A stretch of 64,000 nt of DNA from Labia minor. Taxonomy: Eukaryota > Arthropoda > Insecta > Dermaptera > Spongiphoridae. The notes under the pieces are model-generated. The model was not told the origin of the DNA, searched no databases, and saw nothing but the letters and a program-made list of their open reading frames with translations. The stretch is from positions 16,691,187 to 16,755,186 of the forward strand of contig OY720347.1 of NCBI GenBank assembly GCA_963082975.1, written 5' to 3'. The position numbers were made by a program, and so were the translations under genes. Below, piece after piece: positions 10,250 through 22,300 of the stretch. Position 1 is the first letter of the stretch; every line of letters begins with the position of its first letter.

Positions 10250-13062
10250 GGGAATATATTTTATTAAAATTACATTGTATATTCTAGGTTCAATATTAAA
10301 TATATTTTGTTTTTGTTGAATTACAACATACTACTTACAAATTAAGATTTAAATGTATTTTATTTTGTAACCATTCTCTAAATTATGAAAAGAAAATAAA
10401 TTAATCCTATTTTTTTATTTTCATGTGAAAAATTCCTATCATAGGAGGAGAGGCAGTCAAAAAAAATCTATATATATATTTATTATAGATAAACCATAAT
10501 GGAAATTTCATTAAAGAGAATTGGTTCCAAGCCAAAAGCTTTCTCTTAATAATAATAATATTAAAAAACTATATTTCTCTTATATGTCAATGAAGAATTT
10601 TATTACCCATTGGATGCATTATTATTTAAAAATTAAAATTTAATCATATTTATATAATATTTTCTTTAAATTCGAATAGGCTCTTTATTGACTACCAACT
10701 TTGCTCGTTCAAATAAGCCAAGTAGGTAGTTTGTAGCTGTTATACTTGGATTATTTGTATTTACTGTAGATAAACAAATATCCGAATATTTGTTTATAAC
10801 AGATAATACATAATAAATATTACATAATTAATTATTGAAAATAATTTGAAATGTGCAAGTAATCAATTCAATTCGATCTTATTTAATTTATATTGTATAA
10901 TTATAATTATAAATAATCTACTTTTTTCATAAAATTTATTTAATTTAATTACCTTAAATTAATATACCAATAGGCATAACTTAACAACGATAGGTTCTTG
11001 ATTAAACTTTTTGTAAATATCTGAATTGAATCTAATTGAATTAATTAGCAATTAGTTGGTGGATAAACACCTTTAATTTCTTCTCTACCCAATATTTTTT
11101 TACATCTTAAGCATAATAATTTATTTCAGAAAAGATTTTCAATTTGAAGCAAATTAAAAAACAAACTTACTCCCAATTAAATTTTAAACTATGACAAAAT
11201 TTATAAATTCATTTAAACAAAAAACTCATATTTATAATTAATTTTTTAAAATTCCAAAATCTATCACTAGATATAATAATAAAATTTATTATTTTAGCAT
11301 TCGTATTACTTAATTGTTTTCATAAAGTTGAAAACTTGAAATCTAAAAAAATAAAGAAAAAATAATAATAATAATCGATTAATAGAAAAAAATTCAACTC
11401 AATTGTAATAGATAATCACAATAAGGGAGAATGAATATTGAAGAATTACTTGATCTTTTTGTAAAAACATTCACAGATATAATGAGGATTTTAAAATCGA
11501 GGAGGTTCTGTTAATTGGGAGAATTGGCACGAATTGGTGAATAAATTTGTTTTATGAGAAAACCAATTGGAAAATGACCAGAAAATTAGATTATGAACAC
11601 CATGGCGATGATGGTCGAGGTAGAAAAGAAATGAGGAGAGGAGGAGGAGGAAACAAAATGAAAATTAATATGAGGAATTATAACATAGAAGTTGAATGAG
11701 AGTGGATTAAGATAAAGAAGGTTGTTAAAAAGGACTTATATCTGTTAAGAATTTTCGAGTTCAGTAATGGAATTTATTTAGAATTTTTTTGATAGAATAT
11801 TTACACGAAATTATAAGCATTCAATTATAAAATTGTTTTTTGCGTGCATCAATCATATAATCAAAAGTGAATAAAAAAATGGAAATAATTATATATTTAG
11901 TAAGATTTTCCCTTCCTCTGTATATTTGACTTTTATAATTAGCATTAAAAATTCATTTAAATCAAGTAACAACCTTAAGATTTTAGAATATAAAAATTAC
12001 ATAAAAATATAACACAAAGAAAAAATTTCCCTTTATTATTTGAAAGATCTCATACCATTTACTATGATGAGGTTAAATTGGTCTATCCATAGATAAATGT
12101 CCTATTCCATATCATCCTTTGGACTTGTCTCCATTTTTTCCATTTGTCGGTAATGTGTATTTCTATTTTTTGCATGTCAGTAAATGATCCAATTTATTAT
12201 AGTCTCTCACAAATTTGCAAAGAAATCAAAATAAAAAATCAAATCATTTAAATCAAATCAAGATAACAATATAGTAAATAACTACAGTAATAACTATGGC
12301 CTGGAGTGCAGAGAATTAGAAGTCTTCTCATTATAAGTTAAACTCACTGTAAACTTAATAATTAATATAGAATTTATAAAACTGAATTTAAAACAACTAA
12401 TAAGGTAAGACTTCATTTTGATTGTTTATAAGAAAGAAATCAAGTTCACTAGGTCAACTATTTAATATTAAAAATAATAATTTCCCATGTTTGACAAAAT
12501 GAAAAATAAAAATAAATAACCTTAAATAAATTATTTTGTTTTATTTGAATAAATAAAATCCAAGTTTTGTAGTTTTGTGAATTGTGGTATTATATATATT
12601 ATATTATAGGTTTCCCTATTTTGATAAAAATAAAACAAATTATATTTATTTTAACATTAAAATGCCAAATAAAATAGATATATATACAATAAATCGGAGA
12701 TATGTAATATATGCCTGATAAAAATTGTATAGATTTAATATAATATGTATGAATATTATATTTCTCTTGTAAAGAATTTATTTTCATTATATTTTTAAAT
12801 TATTTTATTATTTTATTTTATCAATAGTTTAAAAAATTACATTTTTAAAATTGTATATTGAAGATTGTAAAATATTGTAGGATGTATATATTTTTCATTG
12901 TATTATTGTAAGAATTGATGTAATTATGTATTGTAGATAAATAAAAATTTTTTCGTCTTGTACTCACAATTTTTAATAAATTATTATTATTAACATATTA
13001 TTTCTATTAAAAAAATAAATAAATATTATTATCGTTTTATTGTCATTTAACAAATATATATG
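10250..13062. other. AT-rich sequence, nothing recognised
   Basis: 2.8 kb without a supportable gene. All frames are interrupted by frequent stops. A purine-rich GAGGAGGAGG patch at 11635-11655 and tandem TA runs are the only texture. Confidence 0.45.
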
Positions 13063-13064
13063 TA

Positions 13065-13404
13065 GGGTAAAGTATACTGTCGTTGGCCCCGAGGCAGTCA
13101 TTGGCCCCCTATCATTAAAAGACAAGTAATAAGAGATTTTTATTTTAAAAATTGCACTATTAACTATGGTTATGTAATCGTTTGTTGTATGGTTGGATAA
13201 TCACTATAGAATACCTAGGCCAATAACTGTATTTTTTAGGATTTTTGCGTGCTTATTGAAAATGTGTCATGAGAAAAATGATTTTTTTTTATTCATCAAA
13301 ATGCTCATAGTATCTTTGACACAGATTGTTCCGCAATTTGCCCAGATATGCATTAAAGACTGCTAGGAGTTGCTTAAGGGGGCCAACGACTGTATGCTTT
13401 ACCC
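13065..13404. mobile_element. Complete TA-flanked MITE (GGGTAAAG termini)
   Basis: The element is bounded by TA at 13063-13064 and 13405-13406. Its terminal repeats are GGGTAAAGTATACTGTCGTT and the complement of AACGACTGTATGCTTTACCC, followed inward by GGCCCC. A TA duplication with TIRs fits a Tc1/mariner-superfamily MITE. It is non-coding. A diverged, truncated copy lies at 4228-4492. Confidence 0.85.
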
Positions 13405-13406
13405 TA

Positions 13407-13829
13407 TATATAAATATATTACTTAGGATAAAATTTATTAAAAAAGAACAAAATTAATTAAATTAAAGAGAATATTTGACTATACTCACACTCAAAAAAC
13501 TTATAAGCAAATATATATTATATATATATATATTAAATATTTAATTATAAAAATTCTTTTAATATATTTAAATGTATACTTTTGTGAATAAATAAATTAG
13601 GTTATATATATATATATATATATTACAATTTAAATCCTAATTTTCTATTAATGAATAATTCCTTTTCTCCTCTTCGTTAACCCATTTATTACTATAGAGA
13701 TATTTCTTGGATGATTAATATCGTTCGAATGATTAAATGCATATTTGATATCTTCCATTGTTCCAGCATCAGTTGTCTAATATCATTTACCGGGGGATAA
13801 TTAAACCACAAATTACATATTGTTTGTAT
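13407..13829. other. AT-rich sequence, nothing recognised
   Basis: TA-rich microsatellite-like runs (13502-13530, 13601-13622); no other structure was recognised. Confidence 0.45.
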
Positions 13830-14110
13830 TCCCTTTGTCGCGTTGAATAAATTTTCAAGCTCAAAAGCACTTTTTCTCGGTGTTTATTCGCTAACTCACT
13901 CAGACTGAACTGGTAACATTTATTCCATCCGATATCCTCCTGGATGACGTCTGTCTCTCATCGGCTCCGGCCTCTCCCAGCCATCATACACATCCATCCA
14001 TCTATTCATCCAAAGGGTTTGGTTTGAATTATAAAACAGCACCGATCCATTTGCTATTTCATTTCTCATCATCCTACGTCAGTTGGCTATTTTTCATCTT
14101 TACCTTAAAA
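13830..14110. other. GC-richer island, possible exon or promoter
   Basis: Composition rises well above the surroundings. On the plus strand a CTAAC branch-point-like motif precedes CTCACTCAG at about 13895-13909, like a 3' splice site. After it a frame stays open for over 80 codons (LTQTELVTFIPSDILLDD onward) to TAA near 14149. A TATAAAA at about 14031 and a minus-strand frame of 30 codons (MNRWMDVYDGWERPEPMRD onward) are alternatives. No family is recognised. Confidence 0.25.
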
Positions 14111-15342
14111 AAAAAATTGGAATTGAAAAAAATGAACAAATTCATATAATTCAATTTACTACATTTTTTATTAATTTTAATTATACTCTTTGTATGGCAT
14201 TTCAATGGTATAAAAAATAATTCGGTTAAAATAAAAATAGATTATTTCAAGTACAATGAAATATATTTGATTATTTTTATTTATATATCATACTAAAGAA
14301 ATTGACACAACTTTAATAAATTTAATATAAATAATATATTGTAACTTGGGATAACTGTCTGCTAATTATACATATTGTGATCTAATTAAAGATTATTATT
14401 TTTATTTTTATTTTATAAACAAATCTAATATAAAAGATTTTGATTACATCAAAATTTTACTGAATGAATCGGTCTAGAATATGCCTCTTAATTTTATTTT
14501 TATTTTTTTTATTTTTTGGTTATTATACGTCTGGTTGGAAGTCTAAAATAACTCTTCTATTGACTTTTAAAAAGTTAAGTTACTTTTAAAAAACAACTTG
14601 ACTTTTGTTATTCTAATTGATTTTCTCTTTAGACAAAACTAACTCAATAACAAACTTCTCAATTCAGTGATGTATATACACCTGAGAATATAATTTTCAT
14701 TTGCTCATCCCTTAACTTTTCGCATCTTATAATAACCAGTGAAATGTATAAACTCCAAGTAAACAATTGAATTGTATTCTTTTCAAGATATCTTTATTTT
14801 ATAATGCTTCTCGTTTTTCAACTACAAATGTTTTAACTTTATAAAACTTAATGATTAACTTCAAATTGAATATTTGAAACTAAAATTATAGAATTTTGAT
14901 TAGAAGATCAAGTGATTAATTATATAAAATCAAATACTCAATTCTTGAAAAATACTGAAAACAATTTATTTTTATTATTTCAAATTGTCTGAATTTTGAA
15001 TGGGAATTATAATTTGTTCAAATATTAATTATTAGTAAATTGTTCAAAAGATTTAATTTAAGTATCTATCTATATGAACAAATTCATATACCAATAATAA
15101 AAATTTTCATACAAATTTTCATACATATTTATTTATATTATTTAAAATTATTATTAGTCTTTGCTGGATGAATGAAATGAAAGTATAATATTATGTTTTA
15201 TGATATTTATATTCCTATCCGATTTAAATCGCCTTGGAATTTTTACAATAATAATAAATGTTCTAAAACAAAAATAAAAATCAGGTTATTTCTTTCTAAA
15301 TATAATTACTTTTAAAATATTATATATATATATATATATATA
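14111..15342. other. AT-rich sequence, nothing recognised
   Basis: No supportable gene. It ends in a TA microsatellite (15321-15342) that was the target of the Ginger-like element. Confidence 0.45.
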
Positions 15343-16093
15343 TGTTACGGTAAATGTACACTCTTGGGAAATGTACACATTTACCGGAAAAGTAAACTGA
15401 ATATAATGTATATGTACATTTCCCGGCAAATGTGTACACCTGCCTTTACGTTTTGGTAAATGTATACTCTTACCTTCGTATTTTAAGGAAAGGTGGAATA
15501 CAAGTAAATTAAAAATGTTGTTGCAGTAAAAAAAATTTTATTTAAATAAACATAATACAAAAAGCTTTAATAACGAAAATTATTTTAATTCAAAAATGTG
15601 AATGAGAAACAAAACATACTTATTACATATAATATATCGTAGCTTATGATCCCAATATTCATAAATACTATTTTCGTCCTAATTTTTTAGGACCAATACG
15701 ATGGGAATCAAATAAATAATTATAATATTAAAATACTTTTTTTTATTATAACAGTTAAATTTTATAAAATTATAAAGGAACATATAGAAATTTCATAATG
15801 AAATAAGTTGACCTGTGGCCAGGTCCGAACCGACCGACGGTTTGAAATAAATTAATTTCCAGCTACAGAAACAATTTCAAATAATTTTAATATATCTATT
15901 AATGTAATAAAAAACAGATATGGATATAACATAAATATTTTTAATTTTATTTTATTTATAATATATAGCTGAAGTAGCCGGGGTTGCCGGTGTTACCCGA
16001 GGCTGTGACGTCATGAAGGGCTGGGTGACGTCATATAATTTTAAATTAAGAAAAACATAATGAAGATGATTTTTCCCGAGGATAAAACCAATA

Positions 16094-16470
16094 CATTCGT
16101 GGTGATATGTAAAAAAATCTCCTTATGTGAAATTTGGTGCGAAAATAACCCTTCCCTTCTTATCGTCGATCGCTAATACTACCACTTCCGGTTTCCGGAT
16201 TTGCACCAAAAGTTGATCAATTCATCCCACTGATGCATTAAGTAAATATACCAAATTTCATCAAAATCGGTTGAGCCGTTCAGGCTGTACACATCTATAC
16301 GGACGGACAGACGGACAGACGGACGGACAGACGGACAGACGGACGGACAGACATCATGCTAAAAATACTTTTTTCTGTTTAGAAAATGCATGATTCGTGG
16401 AGATATGTAAAAATCTCCACGTGTGAAATTTGGTGTGAAAACAATACCTCCCTTACTATCGTCGGTCGGT
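16094..16470. repeat. GGACGGACAGAC array between two 82-bp direct repeats
   Basis: A tandem array of ACGG/ACAG tetramers spans about 16296-16352. Before and after it stand two diverged direct copies (about 16094-16175 and 16389-16470) that share GAGATATGTAAAAATCTCC-type and TATCGTCG blocks. Just before the array is CAAATTTCATCAAAATCGGT, a phrase common near 3' ends of arthropod interspersed repeats. It appears to be a separate repeat lodged in the Ginger-like element; the class is not determined. Confidence 0.6.
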
Positions 16471-16478
16471 AAAAAGTG

Positions 16479-16871
16479 CTATTTATTTGAGCAAGAATTG
16501 CTATTGTGGCACTTGGAATTACATAATATTCCAGCATTTTTACAACTGCATTTTTTTGAGGAACATGTTCCTTTACAGATGCATCTTTTAAAACCTTGGC
16601 CACCAGTAAGGGACTGCATTCCTATAATTTCTCTTACCGATATCTCAACATCTTGAGGAACATCTTCGTATGATATAAACTTTTGTTCACAAATGGCGAA
16701 TTCATGCCTAGAATAAGACTGTTTTAAAATTCCCTGTTTAGTTCCTAATTTATATAAATTTTTATCGTCATCTCTAGACAAAACAACGCAAATCAAATTT
16801 TTGGGATCCGTTTTACCACGTATGCTCACATTTGCCAAAACGACATGGTCATTGTGAATTCAATGTACATT
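16479..16871 (-). pseudogene. Ginger/KRBA2-type integrase C-terminal fragment
   Basis: The minus-strand frame opens just after a TGA near 16870 and reads DHVVLANVSIRGKTDPKNL, then YKLGTKQGILKQSYSRHEF, and ends with a cysteine-rich tail CICKGTCSSKKCSCKNAG .. LCNSKCHNSNSCSNK before the stop at 16479. This tail, after a GGQGF motif, is typical of the C-terminus of Ginger transposases and domesticated relatives such as KRBA2. No ATG begins the frame, and the integrase core (zinc finger and DDE) is missing, so it is a remnant. Confidence 0.75.
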
Positions 16872-16988
16872 TCCCTTATTTGAAATTGTAAATGTTAGTT
16901 GAATGCACATTTCCCAAATGAGGAGGCTAATGTGCACATTTACCGGAAAATGTGTACATTTGCCACAATATCTACTTTTACCGTAACA

Positions 16989-18598
16989 TATATATATAAC
17001 CATAAAATTATCTAAAAATTGTATTTACAAAATTTTTGAATTCTTTATTTTTAATTTTTTAGAAAGTTAATTAATTTAAAGATTTCAGAGTTTAAGAGAA
17101 TAACAAAAACAATAATTAAATATAATTAAGTTAAATCTCCTTTCCAACTTTACTCTTTACTCTTCAATTTACTCTCCATTTAAAGTATTTCTTTGAATAT
17201 TATGAACTTTTCTTTATATTATAGTTAAAAAAATTGTTTTATAAAATTATCATTTAGAATATTGATTTTTTATAATTCAAATATTTATGTTAAAAACAAT
17301 TCAAGACACATAACCTCCACGATTTTATTTGTATACAATAATATATTTGGTAGATAAAGCATATTTTTTATCTTTATTTAATTTACCTAAATTATACTTG
17401 TTTTTTAATTAAAACATTTGTACGTATATAAACCTTATGTCGAATTCAATTTGTTGTGAGCAATGCTTGAATTTGATTTCAAGTAATTATCGTGTGGCTT
17501 AAAGAAATTTAAATCCTCTTCATTAAAATTTTCATTCTATCCAATGAACACGTTCATTATTCATAAATATTCTTTGCTGTTGAAGGAATCTCTATTTATG
17601 TTTATTTACAAACCCTTCAGGGAGTTCATTAGATCTCCATTTCGTCAAATAATTAAAAAAATAAACAAATAAATAAATAAAATGAAATCAAAATCTTTTT
17701 ATTTTTTTATAATGATAGATCTATTGTATCATTTTTGATTTCATCTTTTTCTTTCTAATTAAAAGCAAGAAAAACGAACACGTTTTGTTTGAAAATAAAT
17801 AGATATCTTCAAAAGAAAAAAATAATAAAAATGGAATATTTTTTCTTTTTCATAGCACAGTTTCATTTTCAATCAAAATAGAATTAATTTCAATACCTGT
17901 CTCCTTAGAGAATAATAAATTCTTATTTAGACATTTCAATTAAGATTTTCTTTTTTCAATTCAATGAATGAATCTTGATAATCGAATTGATAAAGTTGGA
18001 ATCTTTTTTAAATTCAATGAAATGATAAATATACGTAAACGTTGGTATGTTTAAATTGTATATACTTTTACCATTCATATATATATATAAATTGAATTTG
18101 TATCCATCATAAATGTCTAGAACATTTTTTTTATCTTATTTAGTTTATTTTAATTTTATCATTTATTTCTTACTTAATTTAACTTTTTTTTATTTATTAT
18201 GATTTATTAAACAAATAGAAATATATGTTTTAGACATGACAAAATTTATAGTATAAAAAATCATTCATTATAGAATTAATTGCGAAAATATAATACTGAG
18301 TATAGTTAGTTTTTCTTTTGGTATTCTATGTTGGATGAGCACACAGTGAGGTTATTTGCCGGCGCTAATAGAAAAATTAGCCAACCGAGAATCTCATTAA
18401 TTCTTTTGCATAAATGGTCAGGACACCAACGGAAATGAAGACTCACTTTCAACATCGCTTGTACGCCTATTTAGTCACATTAAGTAAACTCTTTGGTTGG
18501 AAATACACTTTCATTTTTAATCAAATTCATTTTTTTATATTAACACAAGATATTAATTAGATTATATTATAATTTATGTATATATATATATATATATA
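16989..18598. other. AT-rich sequence, nothing recognised
   Basis: No supportable gene. The TA microsatellite at 18576-18598 supplied the target for the BEL element. Confidence 0.45.
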
Positions 18599-19279
18599 TG
18601 TTTAAGCCAAAAGATTAGATTTTTCTTATCCAAACTATGAAGTAACCGTGTTTTTAATCTCCGAAGAAGTCAGTCCCGTTTGACTGGTATTGGTATTTGA
18701 AATAACAAAAGATTCACGTTAGAATTTAGAAATTATGTAATACAAAAAGAAAGAAAAGAAATTATATTTTAAATCAATTTAATTTATTTATTGAACAAAG
18801 ATGATAGAATTAAATAAAACTAAATACATTCGTTGTCTTCTCTTGAGTCACACTTTTGTATTAGAAATTTACAATTATCTTAAAATTTAAATAAAAAACA
18901 ATTACAAAACAAGTAAAATAAAATTATACTTAAATTAACTTTAATGATGAGGTGCAGAGACTCGTCGTGGAATAGCTGGTGCTTTCTGTTGACCAAGTCA
19001 ACGTATATTCAATTACTCAACCAAGTTGAGAGAATCGGACAAAATGGCTAACCAAGTCAGCTATGAACAAACCCAAGGTTTGCAAGATGTTTCCTATTCG
19101 ATGTCCCGAAGAGAAGAGAGAGAGAATTTTCTCGATAGAGTAAAACAGTAGAAAAAAGGAAGGAACAAAGAGTGCGTTCCAAAAGTTATTAACTTCTCGA
19201 GGAGCACAACTCTGGCTTCCACCCATAGAACCTAAGCGCCAATTATAAAAAGTTTCAATAAAGCAAATTGGCTTTGACA
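18599..19279 (-). repeat. BEL/Pao 3' LTR
   Basis: 681 bp, beginning TGTTTAAGCC and ending GGCTTTGACA on the plus strand (TG..CA). It is identical by eye to the LTR at 24790-25470. Confidence 0.95.
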
Positions 19280-19293
19280 TACCCCCGCTCTTG
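19280..19293 (-). other. Polypurine tract of the BEL element
   Basis: On the minus strand AAGAGCGGGGGTA abuts the 3' LTR. This purine run is the expected plus-strand primer position. Confidence 0.7.
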
Positions 19294-19326
19294 GCGTAAT
19301 TAAGAAACGCCAACATCTTTCTTATT

Positions 19327-22300
19327 TTAAACTACTTCATCCATAGAGTCACTTGTCTCAATAGGCAAGGGAACTAACTTGTTCACTGGCCTTTTAATGT
19401 CTCCATTCATGGTTTTTAAAGTAACTACTCTCACAACATTATCATTGCCTGGATGTAGGCCAATGATTCTACCCAGAATCCATTGATTAGTTAGAATTTT
19501 TTTATCATTAACTAAGACGATTTGATTTAATTTGACATTCATTTGAGACCTATTGTTTTTATATCTAGTTTGAAGAGAATTGAGATATGCATTAGACCAT
19601 TTATTCCAAAATTGATTCTGCAATTCTTGTATATATTTAAACCGAGTATTTAGGTTGGTTCGATAATTATCCGTAAAATTCATGAAGGGAAGTTGTATTA
19701 GTGGTGTTCCAATTAAAAAATGTCCAGGAGTCAGGTAATCGAGACTGTCTGGATCAGAAGTTAAAGGAGTAAGTGGCCTCGAGTTTAGTATAGCTTCAAC
19801 TTGACAAAGTAATGAGCTGAACTCTTCTATTGTGAGTAAAGAGTTGCCAACTACCCTTTTCAAATGGAACTTCGCGGACTTCACACACGACTCCCAGAGG
19901 CCCCCGAAATTGGGACTATATGGAGGTATGAAGGACCACTTTACACCTTGATTCATTAAAAAATCTTTTATGAATTTTGATTCGGCATTTTTAATAAGTT
20001 GATTTAAATCTAAGCGAATTTCTTTTGAGGCAGTTATGAATGTAGTGCCATTGTCAGAAAAGATGTGTGTGGGCACACCTCGACGAGAAATAAATCTTTT
20101 CAAACAATTTAAAAAGGTTTCAGTGTGCAAGTCCATACAAACTTCAAAATGACAGGCTTTTGTTATGAAACAAACAAATACAGCAACATATATTTTTCTT
20201 GGTTTCGAGCCTCTAGATCTGATCAAATGACAATAAAATGGACCAAAGAAGTCTATACCGGTCCTTAAGAAAGGACGCCCTACTGTAGTGCGAGCTTCGG
20301 GTAAATTACCCATAAAGGGTTTTAAGCCCTTAGCAGAAAACTTTGAGCATGTAATACATTTTCTACAAGTCTGTCTAAATAAGCTTCGACCATGAACGAC
20401 CCAAAATTTTGAATTTACTACAGCAGATAAAGTATGTGGGCCACAATGAAGGAATTTTTTATGATAAAATAAAACTATACTTTTGGTTATACTACATTCC
20501 TTAGAAAGTATATAAGGATGTTTCTGACTATTTGAAATTGAAGAATTATCTAGCCTACCTCCAACACATAAAATACTTTTTTCATTTAAAAAGGGGGATA
20601 AACTAATTAATTTGCTAGTTCTATTCAACTCTTTATTTTTTATTAATGCTCCAATGTCTGAATTAAAATATCTCTTCTGCGACCACTTGACCAAATTTAA
20701 GGTAGCATTTTCAATATCATTCGCAGATATATAAACAAATGATTTAAATTTATTTTTGTACGAATTCGGGTATACTTTTTTGAGTTTTAAATAAGTTATA
20801 AATTTCAATAAAATAGCAAGATGTAACGTGAGTCTTTCAAAAGACGAATAATAATAAATAAATTTTTCTATAAAAGTATAAAAACTAGTCAATTGAGATA
20901 AATTAAAATTTAATTTTTTATTTTCAATTTCAGGGAGTATTGTTTTTTGACAATAAACAAAAGGTTCAGGTAATTTGATAAAATATTCTATTGGACCTGT
21001 TTTCCAAATATGTAAGTTAATAAAATCTTTTATTGCAATTCCCCTTGTACCATAATCGGCTGGATTATCTTTTGTACGGACATGGCTCCATGCATGTGGC
21101 CTTTTAAAATTTTGAATTAAACTGACCCTGTTGGCTACAAAAGGTTTAAATCTAAAGGAAGGAGAATTTACCCAATTCAATACAATAGTTGAATCCGTGA
21201 ATAAATGGATAAATTTGATTTTTACATCTAATGAATCAATGATAAAATTTAATGATTTGATCATAATACAAGCTCCAACTAATTCTAATCGAGGTAATGA
21301 AATTACTTTCAATGGTGCCACTTTAAAACGTGCAAATAATAAATGAGATTGAATAAAATTATCTCTTTCGTCATAACTAACTAAATAGGCAACAAATCCA
21401 TATGCTTTCTCGCTTGCATCTGAGAATGAATATATCTTATAATAACTTGCTTTTTCATTATAAAATGTTCTGAATAAAGTGAATTTTGAAATTAAATGAA
21501 TTTCCTCTCTAAATTTTTCCCAAATAAGTTGATACTTATGTGGAACTATCTCATCCCAATCTAACTTCAATTTCCATAGCTCCTGAAAAATAATTTTAAA
21601 TGTAATTATACATGGTGAGATCCAGCCCAAAGGATCAAATACCTTTGCTAGATCGGAAAGTATGGATCGTTTTGTCATTTTAACGTTAGAAAATTCAGAA
21701 ATTTTAAAATAAAAATAATCGTTTGTAGGGTCCCATTGAACACCAAGTACCGTTGTATGATCTCCTAATTGTATAATTTTCGATTCATTATTTAAAATAT
21801 TTTGTTTACTTAATATGTTAATTACTTCGGATGAATTACTGGACCATTTGTCTAATTTGAAATTGAATCTTTTTAACAATTCATTTAATTCTATAACTAA
21901 CGAAATTAAATTTGTCATTGAATTAGATCCTAACAAAAAGTCGTCTAAATATGTATTATTTTTAATAAGCTTTATTACATCTGGAAAAAGTGATTCATTT
22001 TTCTGAGCAATCCAATACAGTGTTCTAATAGCTAAATAAGCTGACGGACCTAAACCAAAAGGTACTACGCAAAATCTATAAATATTAATTTCATCTGTAT
22101 CGGGTTCTTTCCATAATAATCTCAAATAATCTCTATGTTCGGGAACAACCGAAATTTGTAAATACATTTTCACAATATCTGTACATAATACATATTTATA
22201 ATTCCTAAACCTAGTTAAAACACCTCTAAGGTCATTTTGGAGTACATCTCCTGTTTCCAGTAAATCATTTAAAGAGAAACCGTTGCTCGATGGAGAGGAT

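Larger units (their letters stand above)
15343..16988 (-). mobile_element. Ginger-like DNA transposon, internally deleted
   Basis: Terminal repeats TGTTACGGTAAA and TTTACCGTAACA flank 1646 bp, with TATA on both sides as a probable 4-bp duplication. The subterminal regions repeat AATGTACACATTTACCGG-type blocks in both orientations. The interior keeps only the C-terminal part of an integrase-like transposase (minus strand), and the middle is occupied by other repeat sequence (15960-16470). TGT termini, a short duplication and a cysteine-rich integrase tail fit the Ginger group. A shorter derivative is at 45959-46427. Confidence 0.75.

Noticed and set aside
21131-21346. Plus-strand frames inside the BEL element (also 21815-22006, 23356-23565, 24149-24346)
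   Set aside because: They are antisense shadows of the gag-pol frame.
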